This document shows positions 1 to 9,817 of a stretch of DNA of 64,000 nucleotides, in pieces. Position 1 is the first letter of the stretch. Every line of letters begins with the position of its first letter. The stretch is from Paenibacillus sp. ACRRY. GTDB lineage: Bacteria > Bacillota > Bacilli > Paenibacillales > Paenibacillaceae. Position numbers and translations under genes: made by a program. The stretch lies in the NCBI RefSeq assembly GCF_022346995.1, contig NZ_JAKRNM010000004.1, positions 62,001 through 126,000 of the forward strand, given 5' to 3'. The notes below the pieces were generated by a model. The model was given only the letters and a program-made list of their open reading frames with translations, was not told where the DNA came from and did no database searches.

Positions 1-78
1 AAGATCATGCTGAACGGGCAGCTAATTGCATTATACCTTGTGAATTTACGTTTGATGAGAGAAAGAAGTTTCGCATAG
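1..78 (+). CDS. possible 3' end of an upstream gene
   Basis: The first frame is open from the window edge to a TAG at 76-78, five bases before a strong terminator hairpin, as expected for the last codons of a gene. The 25 residues are not recognisable. Frame 3 is also open from the edge to about 111, but it runs through the hairpin, so I prefer frame 1. The true owner cannot be decided from this window. Confidence 0.25.
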   Translation, partial: KIMLNGQLIALYLVNLRLMRERSFA

Positions 79-82
79 CGAA

Positions 83-113
83 GGAGCAGGGAAACCCTGC
101 TCCTCTTTGATCT
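83..113 (+). terminator. rho-independent terminator
   Basis: A perfect 9-bp stem GGAGCAGGG/CCCTGCTCC with an AAA loop is followed by TCTTTGATCTT. It closes whatever transcription unit enters from the left. Confidence 0.8.
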
Positions 114-280
114 TATTAAAGTGTGGCTGGTTGTGGCATCGGAACGAAGAGCATGTCCATACCCTTATCAGACTTGATATAGTCCTGAAATAATCTAGGA
201 TTCCCCTTTAATTTGGAGTAAGAATTCTCTTCCATGAAGTGGTATTATCTGGTGAGAAAGGAGGCTGGTTACAATAAATT

Positions 281-297
281 ATGTAAGCGCTTTACAT
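281..297 (+). promoter_or_regulatory. cre-like operator before the xylanase gene
   Basis: ATGTAAGCGCTTTACAT is a near-palindrome centred on CG. It fits the CcpA site consensus TGWAANCGNTNWCA except at the last two positions. It lies 39 bp upstream of the chosen start at 336, where catabolite repression of a xylanase would be expected. Its presence argues against translation starting as far upstream as 234. Confidence 0.5.
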
Positions 298-335
298 GGT
301 TTATAAAAAAATTTGGTATGGGGGGAAGGCTTCGA

Positions 336-3300
336 ATGAGGAAATCATTTAAGCAGGTCGTTTCCGGGTTACTCGCAGCGGCTCTGCTTCTTCCGGGCGG
401 CTTTACGGCTCAGGCAGTAAGTGCAGCAGATCCAGCAGCATCGAATTCACAGATTGTCTATCAGGAAACATTCCAGAATGGTAAGGGCAAAGCAACTCAA
501 TCCGGTGGTGCCCAGCTGGAAGCTGTCACAGGCAAGTCATTTGAGGGCAATGATGATGGAGCAGCGCTAAAAGTCAGTAACCGATCCAAAAACTATGATG
601 GCGTGGATATTGCATTCACCGATCTTGGTTTGACCAATGGCAAAGAGTATTCTGTAACCGCTTCCGTTTATGTCGATACGGATATTAATCCACCTGCAGC
701 CGGGAAAGCCGTCCTGGAGGTTGTAAGCAATAAGGGCGTTGATGGATCTGAGGCATACACTGGAATTAGCTCTACTGACTTTGTAGCCGTCCAAGGCATT
801 ACGCTAACCGCTGATCTCTCCGTTGACAGTGTGGACAAGACAGCTCTGCGAATCAAGTCTGATGAAGCAGGTAAGGGTGTCTCTTTCTATATTGGAGATA
901 TCACAATTACACAGGCAGCAGCACCTGTCGAACCCACGGTAGTCCTTAACCAAAGTTTTGAGGACGGCAGTACCGGTGGTTGGGGCAAGCTTGGTTGGGG
1001 ATCGAACGGCGATACTGCGGTCGTTGACGACGTAGCCTCTGAAGGTACGAAGTCTCTGAAGTTCTTCAATCGGGCCGATGAGCAAGCCGTTCCTGCCCTC
1101 GTACTTACAGACAAGATGAAATCCGACCGTAAGTACGATATCTCCCTCAAGGTAAGACTCGGTTCTGGTGAAGGCCAGTTCCATCTGGCTTCCAAGATCG
1201 ATTCTGAAATCCTAGCGGATGATCAGAAGTATCCTTGGATTATAGGGAATAAACATGTAACCGCTTCCGACTGGACTTTATTTGAAACCAAAGGTTACGA
1301 AGTTCCTTCTAAAACGAATGAGGTCATCATCTATGTTGAACCATCAAACAATACGTTAACCTCCGATATTTACATTGATGAAGTCATCATCACCGATGTG
1401 ACCCCTGGTGAAAGCGAACCAGAGATTGTGGATAAAACAGGAATCACTGCAGACTTTGAGAGCGGTCTGGATGGATTCAAAGCACGCAACGGCCGCGAAA
1501 CAGTTGACCTTTCTCAATCTGATAATCATACCCCTGACGGCAAGCAAAGCTTGCTTGTGACGACTACGGCACAATATGATGCAGCCTTGGTTGATGCTAC
1601 AGGCAAAATGGCGAAGAATCACGAATATGAGCTGTCTGCATGGGTGAAAATGGCACCAGACGAGGCGCCTACGACACTTCGTATTAGTGTTCAATACGTG
1701 GAGAGTGGCTATGCGAACGTTTCACAAAATGCAACCGTTACAGATCAAGAGTGGGTACACCTAACAGGAAAATATACACTCACGACGACTCCAAGCGTAC
1801 TCAATGCGTATATTGAAACGGCAAATGACGATGGTGGGAACCGTACCTTCTTCCTGGATGATTTTGCTCTAAAATATGTGGGTCCTGTAACTGCTGCGCC
1901 TCCGATTCAAGAAGACCTTCCTGATCTGAAGGAGGTTTACAAGGATCATTTCCTGATCGGTAACATTGTTAATCCGGCGACCTTTGACGAGACCCGGCTC
2001 AAGCTGCTGACGAAGCATCACAATGTCGTCACGTTTGAGAATGATATGAAGCCGGATTATGCATACAACACGGACAGACAATTTGATTTCACTGCAGAAG
2101 ATGCACTTGTCCAAAGAGTACAGGATGCAGACCTTGATCTGCACGGTCACGTGCTCGTATGGCATGCGCAGTCTCCTACATGGCTGCATACGGCAGCAAA
2201 CGGCGAACCTTTGAGCCGTGAAGAAGCTCTGACGAACCTGAGAACACATGTTAAAACGGTCGTTGAACATTTTGGTGACAAGGTCATTTCCTGGGACGTT
2301 GTCAACGAAGCCATGAACGATAACCCGGCTAATCCGCAAGACTGGAAAAATGCATTGCGTAACTCCGGCTGGTTACAGGCCATCGGCCCTGACTTTCTTG
2401 AGGAAGCATTCCTTGCAGCCAAAGAAGTCATTGACGAGAATGGATGGGACATCAAGCTTTACTACAATGACTACAACGATGACAACCAGAATAAATCTAC
2501 AGCGATCTACAGCATGGTGAAAGAGATCAATGAGAATTACGCGAAAGATCACCCTGGCGAGAAACTGATTGATGGCATCGGCATGCAAGCCCACTACAAT
2601 CTGGGCACAAGATTGGACAATGTGAAGATGTCACTCGAACGTTTCATTTCCTTGGGTGTAGAAGTTAGTGTCACCGAATTGGACATTATGGCAGGCACCA
2701 ACTCTGCAATCACTGAAAAAGAAGCGAAGCAGCAGGCCTACCTGTATGCCTCATTAATGAATCTCTATAAGGAGAACAGCGAGCATATTCCGCGTGTGAC
2801 CTTCTGGGGATTGAATGACAGCACGAGCTGGAGAGCCGAGCAGAACCCAACCTTGTTCGACAAGAATTTCCAAGCCAAAGAGGCCTTCTACGGGGTCGTT
2901 GATCCGGAGAAGTACCTGGCAGAACATCCTCCCGAAGAGCTTGATTACAAGAAATCAACTGCCCTCTACGGGACACCATCCATTGATGGTTCTGTAGACA
3001 GCATATGGAGCAAAGCTCCTGAATTGAAACTGGATACGAAGCAAATGGCGTGGTCCGGTGCGACAGGAACGGCAAGAGTACTGTGGGATGATGACAATCT
3101 CTATGTGCTCGTTCAAGTGAAAGACGATCAACTGAACAAGACCAATCCAAATGTATGGGAACAGGATTCCGTCGAGATATTCGTCGATGAAAACAACGGA
3201 AAAACGTCCAGCTTCCAGGATGATGATGGACAATACAGAGTGAACTTCGAGAACCTTGCTACCTTTAATCCTGCGGAAATCGCAGCAGGTTTCGAATCCA

Positions 3301-4796
3301 AAGTCTCTGTTTCCGGTACCAACTACACGGTCGAGATGAAAATTCCATTCAAAAAGGTGAAGCCTGCGAATAATGCCAAGATCGGCTTCGATGCGCAGAT
3401 TAATGATGCCAAAGACGGCAACAGAATCAGCGTAAACGCATGGAATGATGCATCCGGTCAAGGTTACCAGGATACGTCTGTATTCGGTGAGTTGACGCTC
3501 ACGGGCAAACCTTCTCCAGGAGGAAACGACGGTGGCGGCAACAACGGTGGAGGCAACAACAGTGGCGGGAATAATGGTGGCAGCAGTGGTGGATCGAACT
3601 CCGGAACAACGCCGCAGCCTCAACCACAGCTTCCAGGCAGCGACTCGGCAATTGTGCCAGTAGTGAAAGTCGAAAATGGAACAGCCACAGCAACCATTTC
3701 AAGCGACAGCCTGAATAAAGCGATTGAACAGGCTTCCCCAGGTGCAAATGGCAAGAAGCAGGTTACCATCGAAGTGCCGAAGCAGGCGAATGCCCAATCC
3801 TATGTGGTGCAGCTGCCAACTTCAAATCTGCAGAGCAATAATAATGTTGAGTTTGTACTTAAGACAGACTATGCAGCACTTCAAATTCCGTCCAACATGC
3901 TGTCTAATATTACGGAACAAGCGGATCAAATCTCTATTCAGATTAGCAAAGTCTTGGCAGATCGCTTGAACGCAGAAGTCCGCGCCAAAGTGGGCAGTCG
4001 TCCGGCGATCGACCTTAGCATCAAAGCAGGGGACCATGTGCTGACTTGGAATAATCCAGCGGTGCCTGTAACGGTATCTGTTCCGTACACACCTGCTGGC
4101 CAAGAACTTGCCAATGCACATCAACTGGTGATCCTGAATATTGATAGTCAAGGAAAGGCAACAGTTGTACCGAACGGACGATACGATGCTAAATCCGGAT
4201 CGGTTGTGTTCAAGACAACGCAATTCAGCACGTATGCCGTAGCCTTCGTAACCAAGTCTTTTGACGATGTACAGCATGTCCTGTGGGCAAAAGAAGCCGT
4301 TGAAGCAATGGCTGCACGCGATATTATTAAAGGCATTTCGGATGAGAGCTTCGCTCCTGCAGCTTCCATCACGAGAGCTGACTTTATCACTTTGCTGGTG
4401 AGAGCCCTTGAATTGAAGGGCCAGGACACGAACATGGCAGCCTTCAGCGATGTACAGCCTACTGCTTACTATGCACAGGCTGTGGCCATTGCCAAGGAGC
4501 TGGGAATCGCCTCTGGATTCGAAGACAACACGTTCAAACCAGGCAGCAGCATTTCCCGCCAAGACATGATGGTTCTTACAGCGAAAGCCCTGAAAGCAGC
4601 AGGTAAGCCATCTGCCGGCAGCGGGAATCTGGCTCCTTATTCCGATACCGCAAGTATTTCCACTTATGCGGTGGATAGTGTAGCTTCCCTCGTAGGAAGC
4701 GGAATCGTCAACGGAAAAGGTGGCAAAATCGCACCAACTGAATCATTGACCCGCGCTGAAGCAGCGGTGATTCTGTCCCGCATCTGGAACATGTAA
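336..4796 (+). CDS. cell-surface modular GH10 endo-beta-1,4-xylanase with CBM22, CBM9 and SLH domains
   Basis: This 1486-residue secreted enzyme cleaves xylan at the cell surface. Order: signal peptide (about 1-33, ending near AVSAA), three CBM22-type modules (about 40-195, 205-360, 370-515), a GH10 catalytic domain (about 525-865), a CBM9-type module (about 876-1058), a Gly/Asn/Ser-rich linker (about 1060-1098), a region of about 200 residues of the kind found near surface anchors, and three SLH repeats (about 1308-1486) that bind secondary wall polymer. The acid/base is Glu658 in WDVVNEAMN and the nucleophile is Glu781 in VTELDI. The start at 336 follows GGGGGAAGG by about 5 bases and begins MRKSFKQ, a normal signal peptide. 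The frame is open upstream to an ATG at 234, but that stretch contains the cre-like site. The architecture matches multimodular surface xylanases known from Paenibacillus (family knowledge). It is monocistronic between two terminators. Confidence 0.95.
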   Translation: MRKSFKQVVSGLLAAALLLPGGFTAQAVSAADPAASNSQIVYQETFQNGKGKATQSGGAQLEAVTGKSFEGNDDGAALKVSNRSKNYDGVDIAFTDLGLTNGKEYSVTASVYVDTDINPPAAGKAVLEVVSNKGVDGSEAYTGISSTDFVAVQGITLTADLSVDSVDKTALRIKSDEAGKGVSFYIGDITITQAAAPVEPTVVLNQSFEDGSTGGWGKLGWGSNGDTAVVDDVASEGTKSLKFFNRADEQAVPALVLTDKMKSDRKYDISLKVRLGSGEGQFHLASKIDSEILADDQKYPWIIGNKHVTASDWTLFETKGYEVPSKTNEVIIYVEPSNNTLTSDIYIDEVIITDVTPGESEPEIVDKTGITADFESGLDGFKARNGRETVDLSQSDNHTPDGKQSLLVTTTAQYDAALVDATGKMAKNHEYELSAWVKMAPDEAPTTLRISVQYVESGYANVSQNATVTDQEWVHLTGKYTLTTTPSVLNAYIETANDDGGNRTFFLDDFALKYVGPVTAAPPIQEDLPDLKEVYKDHFLIGNIVNPATFDETRLKLLTKHHNVVTFENDMKPDYAYNTDRQFDFTAEDALVQRVQDADLDLHGHVLVWHAQSPTWLHTAANGEPLSREEALTNLRTHVKTVVEHFGDKVISWDVVNEAMNDNPANPQDWKNALRNSGWLQAIGPDFLEEAFLAAKEVIDENGWDIKLYYNDYNDDNQNKSTAIYSMVKEINENYAKDHPGEKLIDGIGMQAHYNLGTRLDNVKMSLERFISLGVEVSVTELDIMAGTNSAITEKEAKQQAYLYASLMNLYKENSEHIPRVTFWGLNDSTSWRAEQNPTLFDKNFQAKEAFYGVVDPEKYLAEHPPEELDYKKSTALYGTPSIDGSVDSIWSKAPELKLDTKQMAWSGATGTARVLWDDDNLYVLVQVKDDQLNKTNPNVWEQDSVEIFVDENNGKTSSFQDDDGQYRVNFENLATFNPAEIAAGFESKVSVSGTNYTVEMKIPFKKVKPANNAKIGFDAQINDAKDGNRISVNAWNDASGQGYQDTSVFGELTLTGKPSPGGNDGGGNNGGGNNSGGNNGGSSGGSNSGTTPQPQPQLPGSDSAIVPVVKVENGTATATISSDSLNKAIEQASPGANGKKQVTIEVPKQANAQSYVVQLPTSNLQSNNNVEFVLKTDYAALQIPSNMLSNITEQADQISIQISKVLADRLNAEVRAKVGSRPAIDLSIKAGDHVLTWNNPAVPVTVSVPYTPAGQELANAHQLVILNIDSQGKATVVPNGRYDAKSGSVVFKTTQFSTYAVAFVTKSFDDVQHVLWAKEAVEAMAARDIIKGISDESFAPAASITRADFITLLVRALELKGQDTNMAAFSDVQPTAYYAQAVAIAKELGIASGFEDNTFKPGSSISRQDMMVLTAKALKAAGKPSAGSGNLAPYSDTASISTYAVDSVASLVGSGIVNGKGGKIAPTESLTRAEAAVILSRIWNM

Positions 4797-4832
4797 TTGA
4801 TTTTATAGGACATTTTGAAAAACTACTCATTG

Positions 4833-4867
4833 AAGCTGCTGTCTGTACTTTACAGGCGGCAGCTTTT
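4833..4867 (+). terminator. terminator of the xylanase gene
   Basis: A 15-bp stem of AAGCTGCTGTCTGTA against TACAGGCGGCAGCTT, with G-U pairs and a short loop, is followed by a short T run. Confidence 0.75.
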
Positions 4868-5042
4868 CCAAATTCCATGGCCCTCGATCATGATAGTAAT
4901 ATAGATCGTTAACCAACCGATTCCATTTGCAGCTCAGCAAAAATCGTCCATTTAGGCGATTTTAATTAGAAGGAAGCCGCTACACAATGCTGAATATTGT
5001 CGATCCAATACATAGACATCATAAATTTTACTTTTTTCCACT
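4868..5042. other. intergenic stretch, little visible
   Basis: A/T-rich spacer between the xylanase terminator and the cysD promoter. A small inverted repeat AAAATCG/CGATTTT sits near 4939-4962. I see no open frame with a ribosome site. Confidence 0.4.
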
Positions 5043-5070
5043 TTGCAATAAAGATGGAATCTGATAGGAT
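5043..5070 (+). promoter_or_regulatory. candidate sigma-A promoter of cysDN
   Basis: TTGCAA (5043-5048) and TAGGAT (5065-5070) are 16 bp apart, 53 bp before the cysD start. No S-box or other known sulfur riboswitch is recognisable between promoter and gene. Confidence 0.4.
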
Positions 5071-5122
5071 AAGTTTATAAATACGATGGTTTTAGTGAGG
5101 ATTAAAAGGAGGCCGCCTTGCC

Positions 5123-6022
5123 ATGCAAGAATTAACACATCTGGATCAACTTGAGGCTGAAGCGATATACATTATCAGAGAAGTAGCAGCGGAGTGCGAG
5201 AAACCGGTCATGTTGTATTCTATCGGCAAGGACAGCTCGGTCATGCTGCACTTGGCCCTAAAGGCTTTTTACCCCGAGAAGCCGCCGTTCCCATTCATGC
5301 ATATCGATACGACTTGGAAATTTAAGGAAATGATTGAGTTCCGCGACCGAAAGGCGAAGGAATTTGGTATCGAGATGATCGTGCACTCTAATGAAGAAGC
5401 TATTCAACAAGGAATCAACCCTTTCGACCATGGTTCCGCATATACCGACATTATGAAAACCACAGCCCTGAAGCAGGGATTGGATAAATACGGATTCACG
5501 GTTGCGTTCGGTGGCGGAAGACGTGATGAGGAGAAGTCGCGTGCGAAGGAGCGAATTTTCTCGTTCCGGAACAAGAACCACTCGTGGGACCCGAAGAACC
5601 AACGTCCGGAGATGTGGAAGCTGTTCAACACGCGAATCAACAAGGGAGAGAGCATTCGAGTCTTCCCGCTGTCCAACTGGACTGAGAAGGATATCTGGCA
5701 ATACATTCGTCGGGAGAACATCGACATCGTTCCTCTCTACTCCGCGGACGTAAGACCGATCGTTAATCGTGATGGGCATATCATCATGGTGGATGACGAG
5801 CGGATGAAGCTTGAGCCTGGCGAGAAGGTAGAGATGAAGAAGATTCGCTTCCGCACGTTGGGTTGTTACCCACTCACAGGCGGAGTCGAGTCCGATGCCG
5901 TTACGCTGGATGAGATCATTGAGGAGACATTGGGTGCGTTATCTTCCGAACGGACCAGTCGGGTTATCGATCAAGAAGCGGCGGGAAGCATGGAACGACG
6001 CAAACGGGAGGGCTATTTCTAA
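5123..6022 (+). CDS. cysD: sulfate adenylyltransferase subunit 2
   Basis: CysD is the catalytic subunit of the heterodimeric ATP sulfurylase. It turns sulfate and ATP into adenosine 5'-phosphosulfate (APS) in the cytoplasm, driven by GTP hydrolysis in CysN. The protein has 299 residues, close to the family's usual size. The N-type PP-loop is YSIGKDSSV (about 32-40), and [16 protein letters not shown] and the conserved C-terminal TLGCYPLTG are present. The start has AAAGGAGG ten bases upstream. cysN begins two bases after its stop, so the two form an operon. Many bacilli use the single-chain Sat enzyme instead, so the CysDN type is a useful marker here. Confidence 0.95.
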   Translation: MQELTHLDQLEAEAIYIIREVAAECEKPVMLYSIGKDSSVMLHLALKAFYPEKPPFPFMHIDTTWKFKEMIEFRDRKAKEFGIEMIVHSNEEAIQQGINPFDHGSAYTDIMKTTALKQGLDKYGFTVAFGGGRRDEEKSRAKERIFSFRNKNHSWDPKNQRPEMWKLFNTRINKGESIRVFPLSNWTEKDIWQYIRRENIDIVPLYSADVRPIVNRDGHIIMVDDERMKLEPGEKVEMKKIRFRTLGCYPLTGGVESDAVTLDEIIEETLGALSSERTSRVIDQEAAGSMERRKREGYF

Positions 6023-6023
6023 C

Positions 6024-7697
6024 ATGAAGAGTCTACTTAAATTCATTACCTGTGGAAGTGTGGATGACGGCAAGTCCACGCTGATCGGACATATGCTCTA
6101 TGAAGCCAAGCTGCTGTTCGCCGATCAAGAACGAGCTCTTGAGCTCGATAGTCGATTGGGAAGCCGAGGCGGCAAGATCGACTACTCGTTGCTCCTCGAT
6201 GGTTTGCTGGCCGAACGCGAACAAGGGATCACCATCGATGTGGCTTATCGTTATTTTACGACGTCTCATCGTTCCTTCATCGTGGCGGACACACCGGGAC
6301 ACGAAGAGTATACGCGCAACATGGCTGTAGGCGCTTCCTTTGCCGATCTAGCCATCATTCTGGTGGACGCAACCAAAGGCATCATTACCCAAACCAAACG
6401 CCATGCCCGGATCTGCGCCCTGATGGGGATTAAGCATCTCGTATTGGCTGTGAACAAGATGGATCTGGTCGGCTTCGATCAGGGGACATTCGAGGCGATC
6501 AAGGAAGAGTTCATCCAAACGACGGCCGAATTCCAAATCAAGAGCATTCAGGTCATTCCCGTATCCGCTACGGAAGGGGACAACATCACAACTAAGTCGC
6601 CAAATAGCCCTTGGTACGAAGGGTTAGCTTTATTGCCGTATTTGGAAAATATAGATGTTCATACTACCGATGATACGAAGCCTTTCATGATGCCGGTTCA
6701 GCGTGTAAGCAGACCGGACCATACGTTCCGTGGGTTCCAGGGCCAGATCGAAGCTGGAAAGATTTCGGTCGGAGACGAACTCATGACTCTGCCAAGTCGG
6801 GAGAAAGCAAAGGTTAAGCGAATTTTGGTGACGGACCAAGTTCAGGATTCGGCTTATGCTGGCCAACCGGTTACGATTCAACTGGACCGCGAAGTTGATG
6901 TTTCGCGGGGCTGCGTGCTCACGGTGGACAATCAAGTGCAAGAAGCTGACAGCTTCGCTTCTACGATCTTGTGGATGGACGATTCCGTCCTGACTCCGGG
7001 CAAGCATTATTGGGTAAAAGTCGGAACGAAGACTCTTCCAGGCACTGTAACGGCGATTACTCATAAAATTGACATTAACACGGGCCAGACCGTTCCGGCG
7101 GATCAGATTGTTAAGAACGAATTGGCCAAGTGTGAATTCACGCTGTCGGATCAGATCGTCTTCGATTCCTTTGAACATAATAAGAGCATCGGAGGGTTCA
7201 TCCTCATTGATCGTGTCACCAACATGACGTCCGCTTGCGGAGTCATCGATCAAGCGCTTAAGGGAGACAGCCGATATGCCACGCTGGATACGGGAATCAC
7301 GAGAGAGGTTCGCGCCCAGCAGAAAGGACAATCTCCGCTCACGGTCTGGATTGCTGGCTCGGATACGGTAGCTCTCGCCAAGGAAGTGGAGAAGCGACTA
7401 ATGTCATCCGGTTACCATACGATGCTGCTTGAGAGCGTCAGTGGAGAAACGCTCCGCGGTACGGCAGAGATGGCAAAGGTGTTGAACGACGCCGGTCTGA
7501 TCTCACTGGTATCCCATGATTCTAACAGTGCGGGCGAACTTGAGACAGCCCGTGAGATCATTGGGGGCAAAGGATTTATCGAAGTTAACGAGGACGAGAT
7601 TAGCGGAATTTCCACCCAGGATGCCGCAAAATCCGTGGTTAAACGAGTCGTGCAATCCATTATCGCTCACAGTCCTTCGAATAACTACGACATTTAA
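6024..7697 (+). CDS. cysN: sulfate adenylyltransferase subunit 1 with a decayed APS-kinase-like C-terminus
   Basis: CysN is the GTPase partner of CysD. G1 GSVDDGKST is at 11-19, G3 DTPGHEEY starts at 89 and G4 NKMD at 144, followed by EF-Tu-like beta-barrel domains. The 557 residues exceed a plain CysN (about 475). From about 439 onward the chain resembles CysC (VWIAGS, GYHTMLLES, AEMAKVLNDAGLI, GFIEVN), but the P-loop GLSGSGKST has become AGSDTVALAK and DGDNVRHGL is gone, so APS kinase activity is unlikely. The ATG at 6024 has GGGAGGGC about 10 bases upstream. The frame is open upstream inside cysD, but a start there would overlap the CysD core. An intact cysC is not in this window. Confidence 0.93.
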   Translation: MKSLLKFITCGSVDDGKSTLIGHMLYEAKLLFADQERALELDSRLGSRGGKIDYSLLLDGLLAEREQGITIDVAYRYFTTSHRSFIVADTPGHEEYTRNMAVGASFADLAIILVDATKGIITQTKRHARICALMGIKHLVLAVNKMDLVGFDQGTFEAIKEEFIQTTAEFQIKSIQVIPVSATEGDNITTKSPNSPWYEGLALLPYLENIDVHTTDDTKPFMMPVQRVSRPDHTFRGFQGQIEAGKISVGDELMTLPSREKAKVKRILVTDQVQDSAYAGQPVTIQLDREVDVSRGCVLTVDNQVQEADSFASTILWMDDSVLTPGKHYWVKVGTKTLPGTVTAITHKIDINTGQTVPADQIVKNELAKCEFTLSDQIVFDSFEHNKSIGGFILIDRVTNMTSACGVIDQALKGDSRYATLDTGITREVRAQQKGQSPLTVWIAGSDTVALAKEVEKRLMSSGYHTMLLESVSGETLRGTAEMAKVLNDAGLISLVSHDSNSAGELETAREIIGGKGFIEVNEDEISGISTQDAAKSVVKRVVQSIIAHSPSNNYDI

Positions 7698-7711
7698 TAA
7701 GCATGTCAGAT

Positions 7712-7744
7712 ACAGCGGTTGCCGGTCAGGCAGCCGCTTGTTTG
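7712..7744 (+). terminator. terminator of cysDN
   Basis: Stem ACAGCGGTTGCC/GGCAGCCGCTTGT with a GTCA-type loop and a TTTG tail, 15 bases after the cysN stop. Confidence 0.65.
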
Positions 7745-7850
7745 CTTAAGATTAATGAGCAGTTAAAAGTCTGGGAATTCTTATGTAAGAGTCGGTGTGA
7801 AAAAATATAAAGCACAAGTTTGAAAAAAAGTATGATCACAAAACAAAGCA

Positions 7851-7886
7851 AAAACCGGATTGAATATAGATCAATCCGGTTTTCGC
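7851..7886 (-). terminator. terminator of the DUF2536 gene, probably bidirectional
   Basis: A perfect stem AAAACCGGATTGA/TCAATCCGGTTTT with a 7-base loop. Read leftward, it follows the stop of the minus-strand gene at 7913 and ends in a T-rich tract. Confidence 0.8.
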
Positions 7887-7912
7887 TGTTCCCATTTATC
7901 TACCTGTACTCA

Positions 7913-8119
7913 TCAATCAACGGCAAAATGCACAACGGCACTATATAACATCTTGTTGTTAATGGGGTGGTACGTCACTTGATGCTGAACCTGCTTCACT
8001 CGCAGCATCAGCGCTTTGTTGATTCCGATTCGGTCTTCAATCGTACGCTCCAGTTCTTTGAAGTCATAAGCCTGCAGGCATTCGACTTTGTCTTTGATCA
8101 TATCCAATGAAATTTCCAT
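7913..8119 (-). CDS. DUF2536 family small protein
   Basis: A 68-residue soluble protein that begins MEISLDMIKDKVE and ends YSAVVHFAVD. The length and the pattern (acidic helical N-terminal half, then a LRVKQVQHQV strand and a C-terminal SAVVHF strand) fit the DUF2536 family of Bacillales, whose function is unknown. GAAGGTGG lies about 10 bases before the ATG on the minus strand. It stands alone with its own terminator. The family name is from memory of the pattern, not from a search. Confidence 0.75.
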   Translation of the reverse strand: MEISLDMIKDKVECLQAYDFKELERTIEDRIGINKALMLRVKQVQHQVTYHPINNKMLYSAVVHFAVD

Positions 8120-8403
8120 GTTTGATTCAGGCCACCTTCATGTCACGATTTGCAGGTACAAAAGCCTGCCGAGCTTTAATTGTAGAGGAGCTCGTTCGGT
8201 TCGGCAAGAGCGGACAGCGAGAATCATTAGAACGAAGGAGCCGGTTCGATTTATATATGGGGGAGGCAAAGCGGGAGTTGATTTAGGCTTTGAGACATGA
8301 CGAATAAACTCGTGCTGAAAATCAGCTTGAGACGTGATAAAATTAGAGAAAGGACAAGTGGAGAAGGGGAAACCAGATCCAAGTTCCATTGGGTAAATAG
8401 CCA
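8120..8403. other. intergenic stretch without a convincing gene
   Basis: Short frames on both strands (for example 8088-8300 plus and 8138-8413 minus) lack ribosome sites and protein-like composition. The stretch leads into a strong terminator at 8404, so a short untranslated transcript ending there is possible. I recognise no known RNA. Confidence 0.35.
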
Positions 8404-8428
8404 AGAGGGGCATCGCCCCTCTTTTTTA
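8404..8428 (+). terminator. strong terminator with no obvious upstream gene
   Basis: Stem AGAGGGGC/GCCCCTCT with a 3-4 base loop, followed by TTTTTT. No plus-strand protein gene precedes it, which suggests a small RNA or a lost gene. Confidence 0.75.
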
Positions 8429-8659
8429 TGCGAATCCATGAAAAACATTGCGTCTGTTCAGGTTAAAATGTTTTCGTTTGGACACGGCATTAACATATAA
8501 TACTGTTTGAACTACGTTGCGGTAACATGGTATAAGTGAAGATGGTGTAATTGAAGAAGAAGCAGTAACATTCGTACTAAATGGATGAACTAGGGAATGA
8601 TCAGATATTTACATTCTCGGGGCCATGTTGGTCCCGGTATATATAGAGGGGTTTTTGAG
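8429..8659. other. upstream region of the dus gene
   Basis: Holds a TATAAT at 8496-8501 without a well-spaced -35 and no RNA motif I recognise. The extra 21 in-frame codons upstream of 8660 have no ribosome site. Confidence 0.35.
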
Positions 8660-9649
8660 ATGACAAACAATTTTTGGCGTGAATTGCCACGACCATTTTT
8701 TATATTGGCACCGATGGAAGATGTAACGGATGTTGTGTTTCGTCACGTTGTGAGTGCAGCGGCCAGACCGGATGTGTTTTTTACGGAGTTTGCGAATACG
8801 GAGAGTTACTGTCACCCGGAGGGGAACAAAAGTGTACGCGGGCGTTTGACATTTACAGAGGATGAACAGCCGATGGTAGCTCATATTTGGGGAGATAAGC
8901 CGGAATTCTTCCGTGAAATGAGTATCGGTATGGCAAAAGAAGGCTTTAAAGGCATCGACATCAACATGGGTTGTCCTGTAGCCAATGTGGCGGAGAACGG
9001 GAAGGGCAGCGGGCTGATCTGTCGTCCCGAAACGGCTGCGGAAATTATCCAGGCTGCGAAAGCCGGGGGACTGCCCGTAAGTGTAAAAACAAGACTTGGT
9101 TTCACTGAAGTGGACGAATGGCGCGACTGGTTGACCCATATTTTGAAGCAAGACATCGTGAATCTCTCGATTCATCTGCGCACAAGAGAAGAAATGAGCA
9201 AGGTAGATGCTCACTGGGAACTGATTCCGGAGATTAAAAAACTTCGTGATGAGGTAGCACCTAATACACTGTTGACCATTAATGGGGATATTCCTGATCG
9301 TCAGACCGGGTTGAAGCTCGCTGAGCAATATGGCGTGGATGGCATTATGATCGGGCGTGGTATCTTCCAGAACCCGTTTGCTTTTGAAAAAGAGCCGAAG
9401 GAACATACCAGCGAAGAATTGCTTGGTCTGCTGCGGCTTCATCTGGATCTCTATGATCAATATTCCGCACAGGAGCCGCGTTCGTTTAGCCCGCTTGCCC
9501 GCTTCTTCAAAATATATGTCCGTGGATTCCGCGGGGCAAGTGAACTCAGAAACAGCTTGATGAACGCTAAATCCACAAAGGAAGTGCGCACGCTGCTAGA
9601 TGAGTTTGGAAGCAAGAATCATGATGAGGTAGAGGAACACCAGAATTAA
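8660..9649 (+). CDS. tRNA-dihydrouridine synthase family protein
   Basis: A TIM-barrel flavoenzyme of the Dus family that reduces uridine to dihydrouridine in tRNA. Signs are [13 protein letters not shown] at the N-terminus, NMGCPV with the catalytic Cys, [15 protein letters not shown] and MIGRG near the FMN phosphate site, and a helical C-terminal tRNA-binding domain. With the ATG at 8660 (GAGGGG about 9 bases before) it has 329 residues, a normal length. It is a single gene ended by a hairpin at 9686. Which tRNA position it modifies cannot be read from the sequence. Confidence 0.9.
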   Translation: MTNNFWRELPRPFFILAPMEDVTDVVFRHVVSAAARPDVFFTEFANTESYCHPEGNKSVRGRLTFTEDEQPMVAHIWGDKPEFFREMSIGMAKEGFKGIDINMGCPVANVAENGKGSGLICRPETAAEIIQAAKAGGLPVSVKTRLGFTEVDEWRDWLTHILKQDIVNLSIHLRTREEMSKVDAHWELIPEIKKLRDEVAPNTLLTINGDIPDRQTGLKLAEQYGVDGIMIGRGIFQNPFAFEKEPKEHTSEELLGLLRLHLDLYDQYSAQEPRSFSPLARFFKIYVRGFRGASELRNSLMNAKSTKEVRTLLDEFGSKNHDEVEEHQN

Positions 9650-9685
9650 GATACAGGTTGGAGTAACAACAGACTAACCTCGGGA

Positions 9686-9716
9686 AAACATGGCCGACTT
9701 GGCTGTGTTTTTTCTT
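9686..9716 (+). terminator. terminator after dus
   Basis: Imperfect stem ACATGGCC/GGCTGTGT followed by TTTTTCTTTT, 37 bases after the stop. Confidence 0.6.
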
Positions 9717-9817
9717 TTGAAGACCACGTCATAGAGGTTAAGCACTTGTTATTGTATGATGGATGGTAGAGAAGCCACCTAAAGGGTGGTTGAGAATATT
9801 GAACAAGGGAGAAATCA

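Noticed and set aside
234..335. Upstream extension of the xylanase gene from ATG 234
   Set aside because: It would put 34 residues before a normal signal peptide, has no ribosome site and runs over the cre-like operator.
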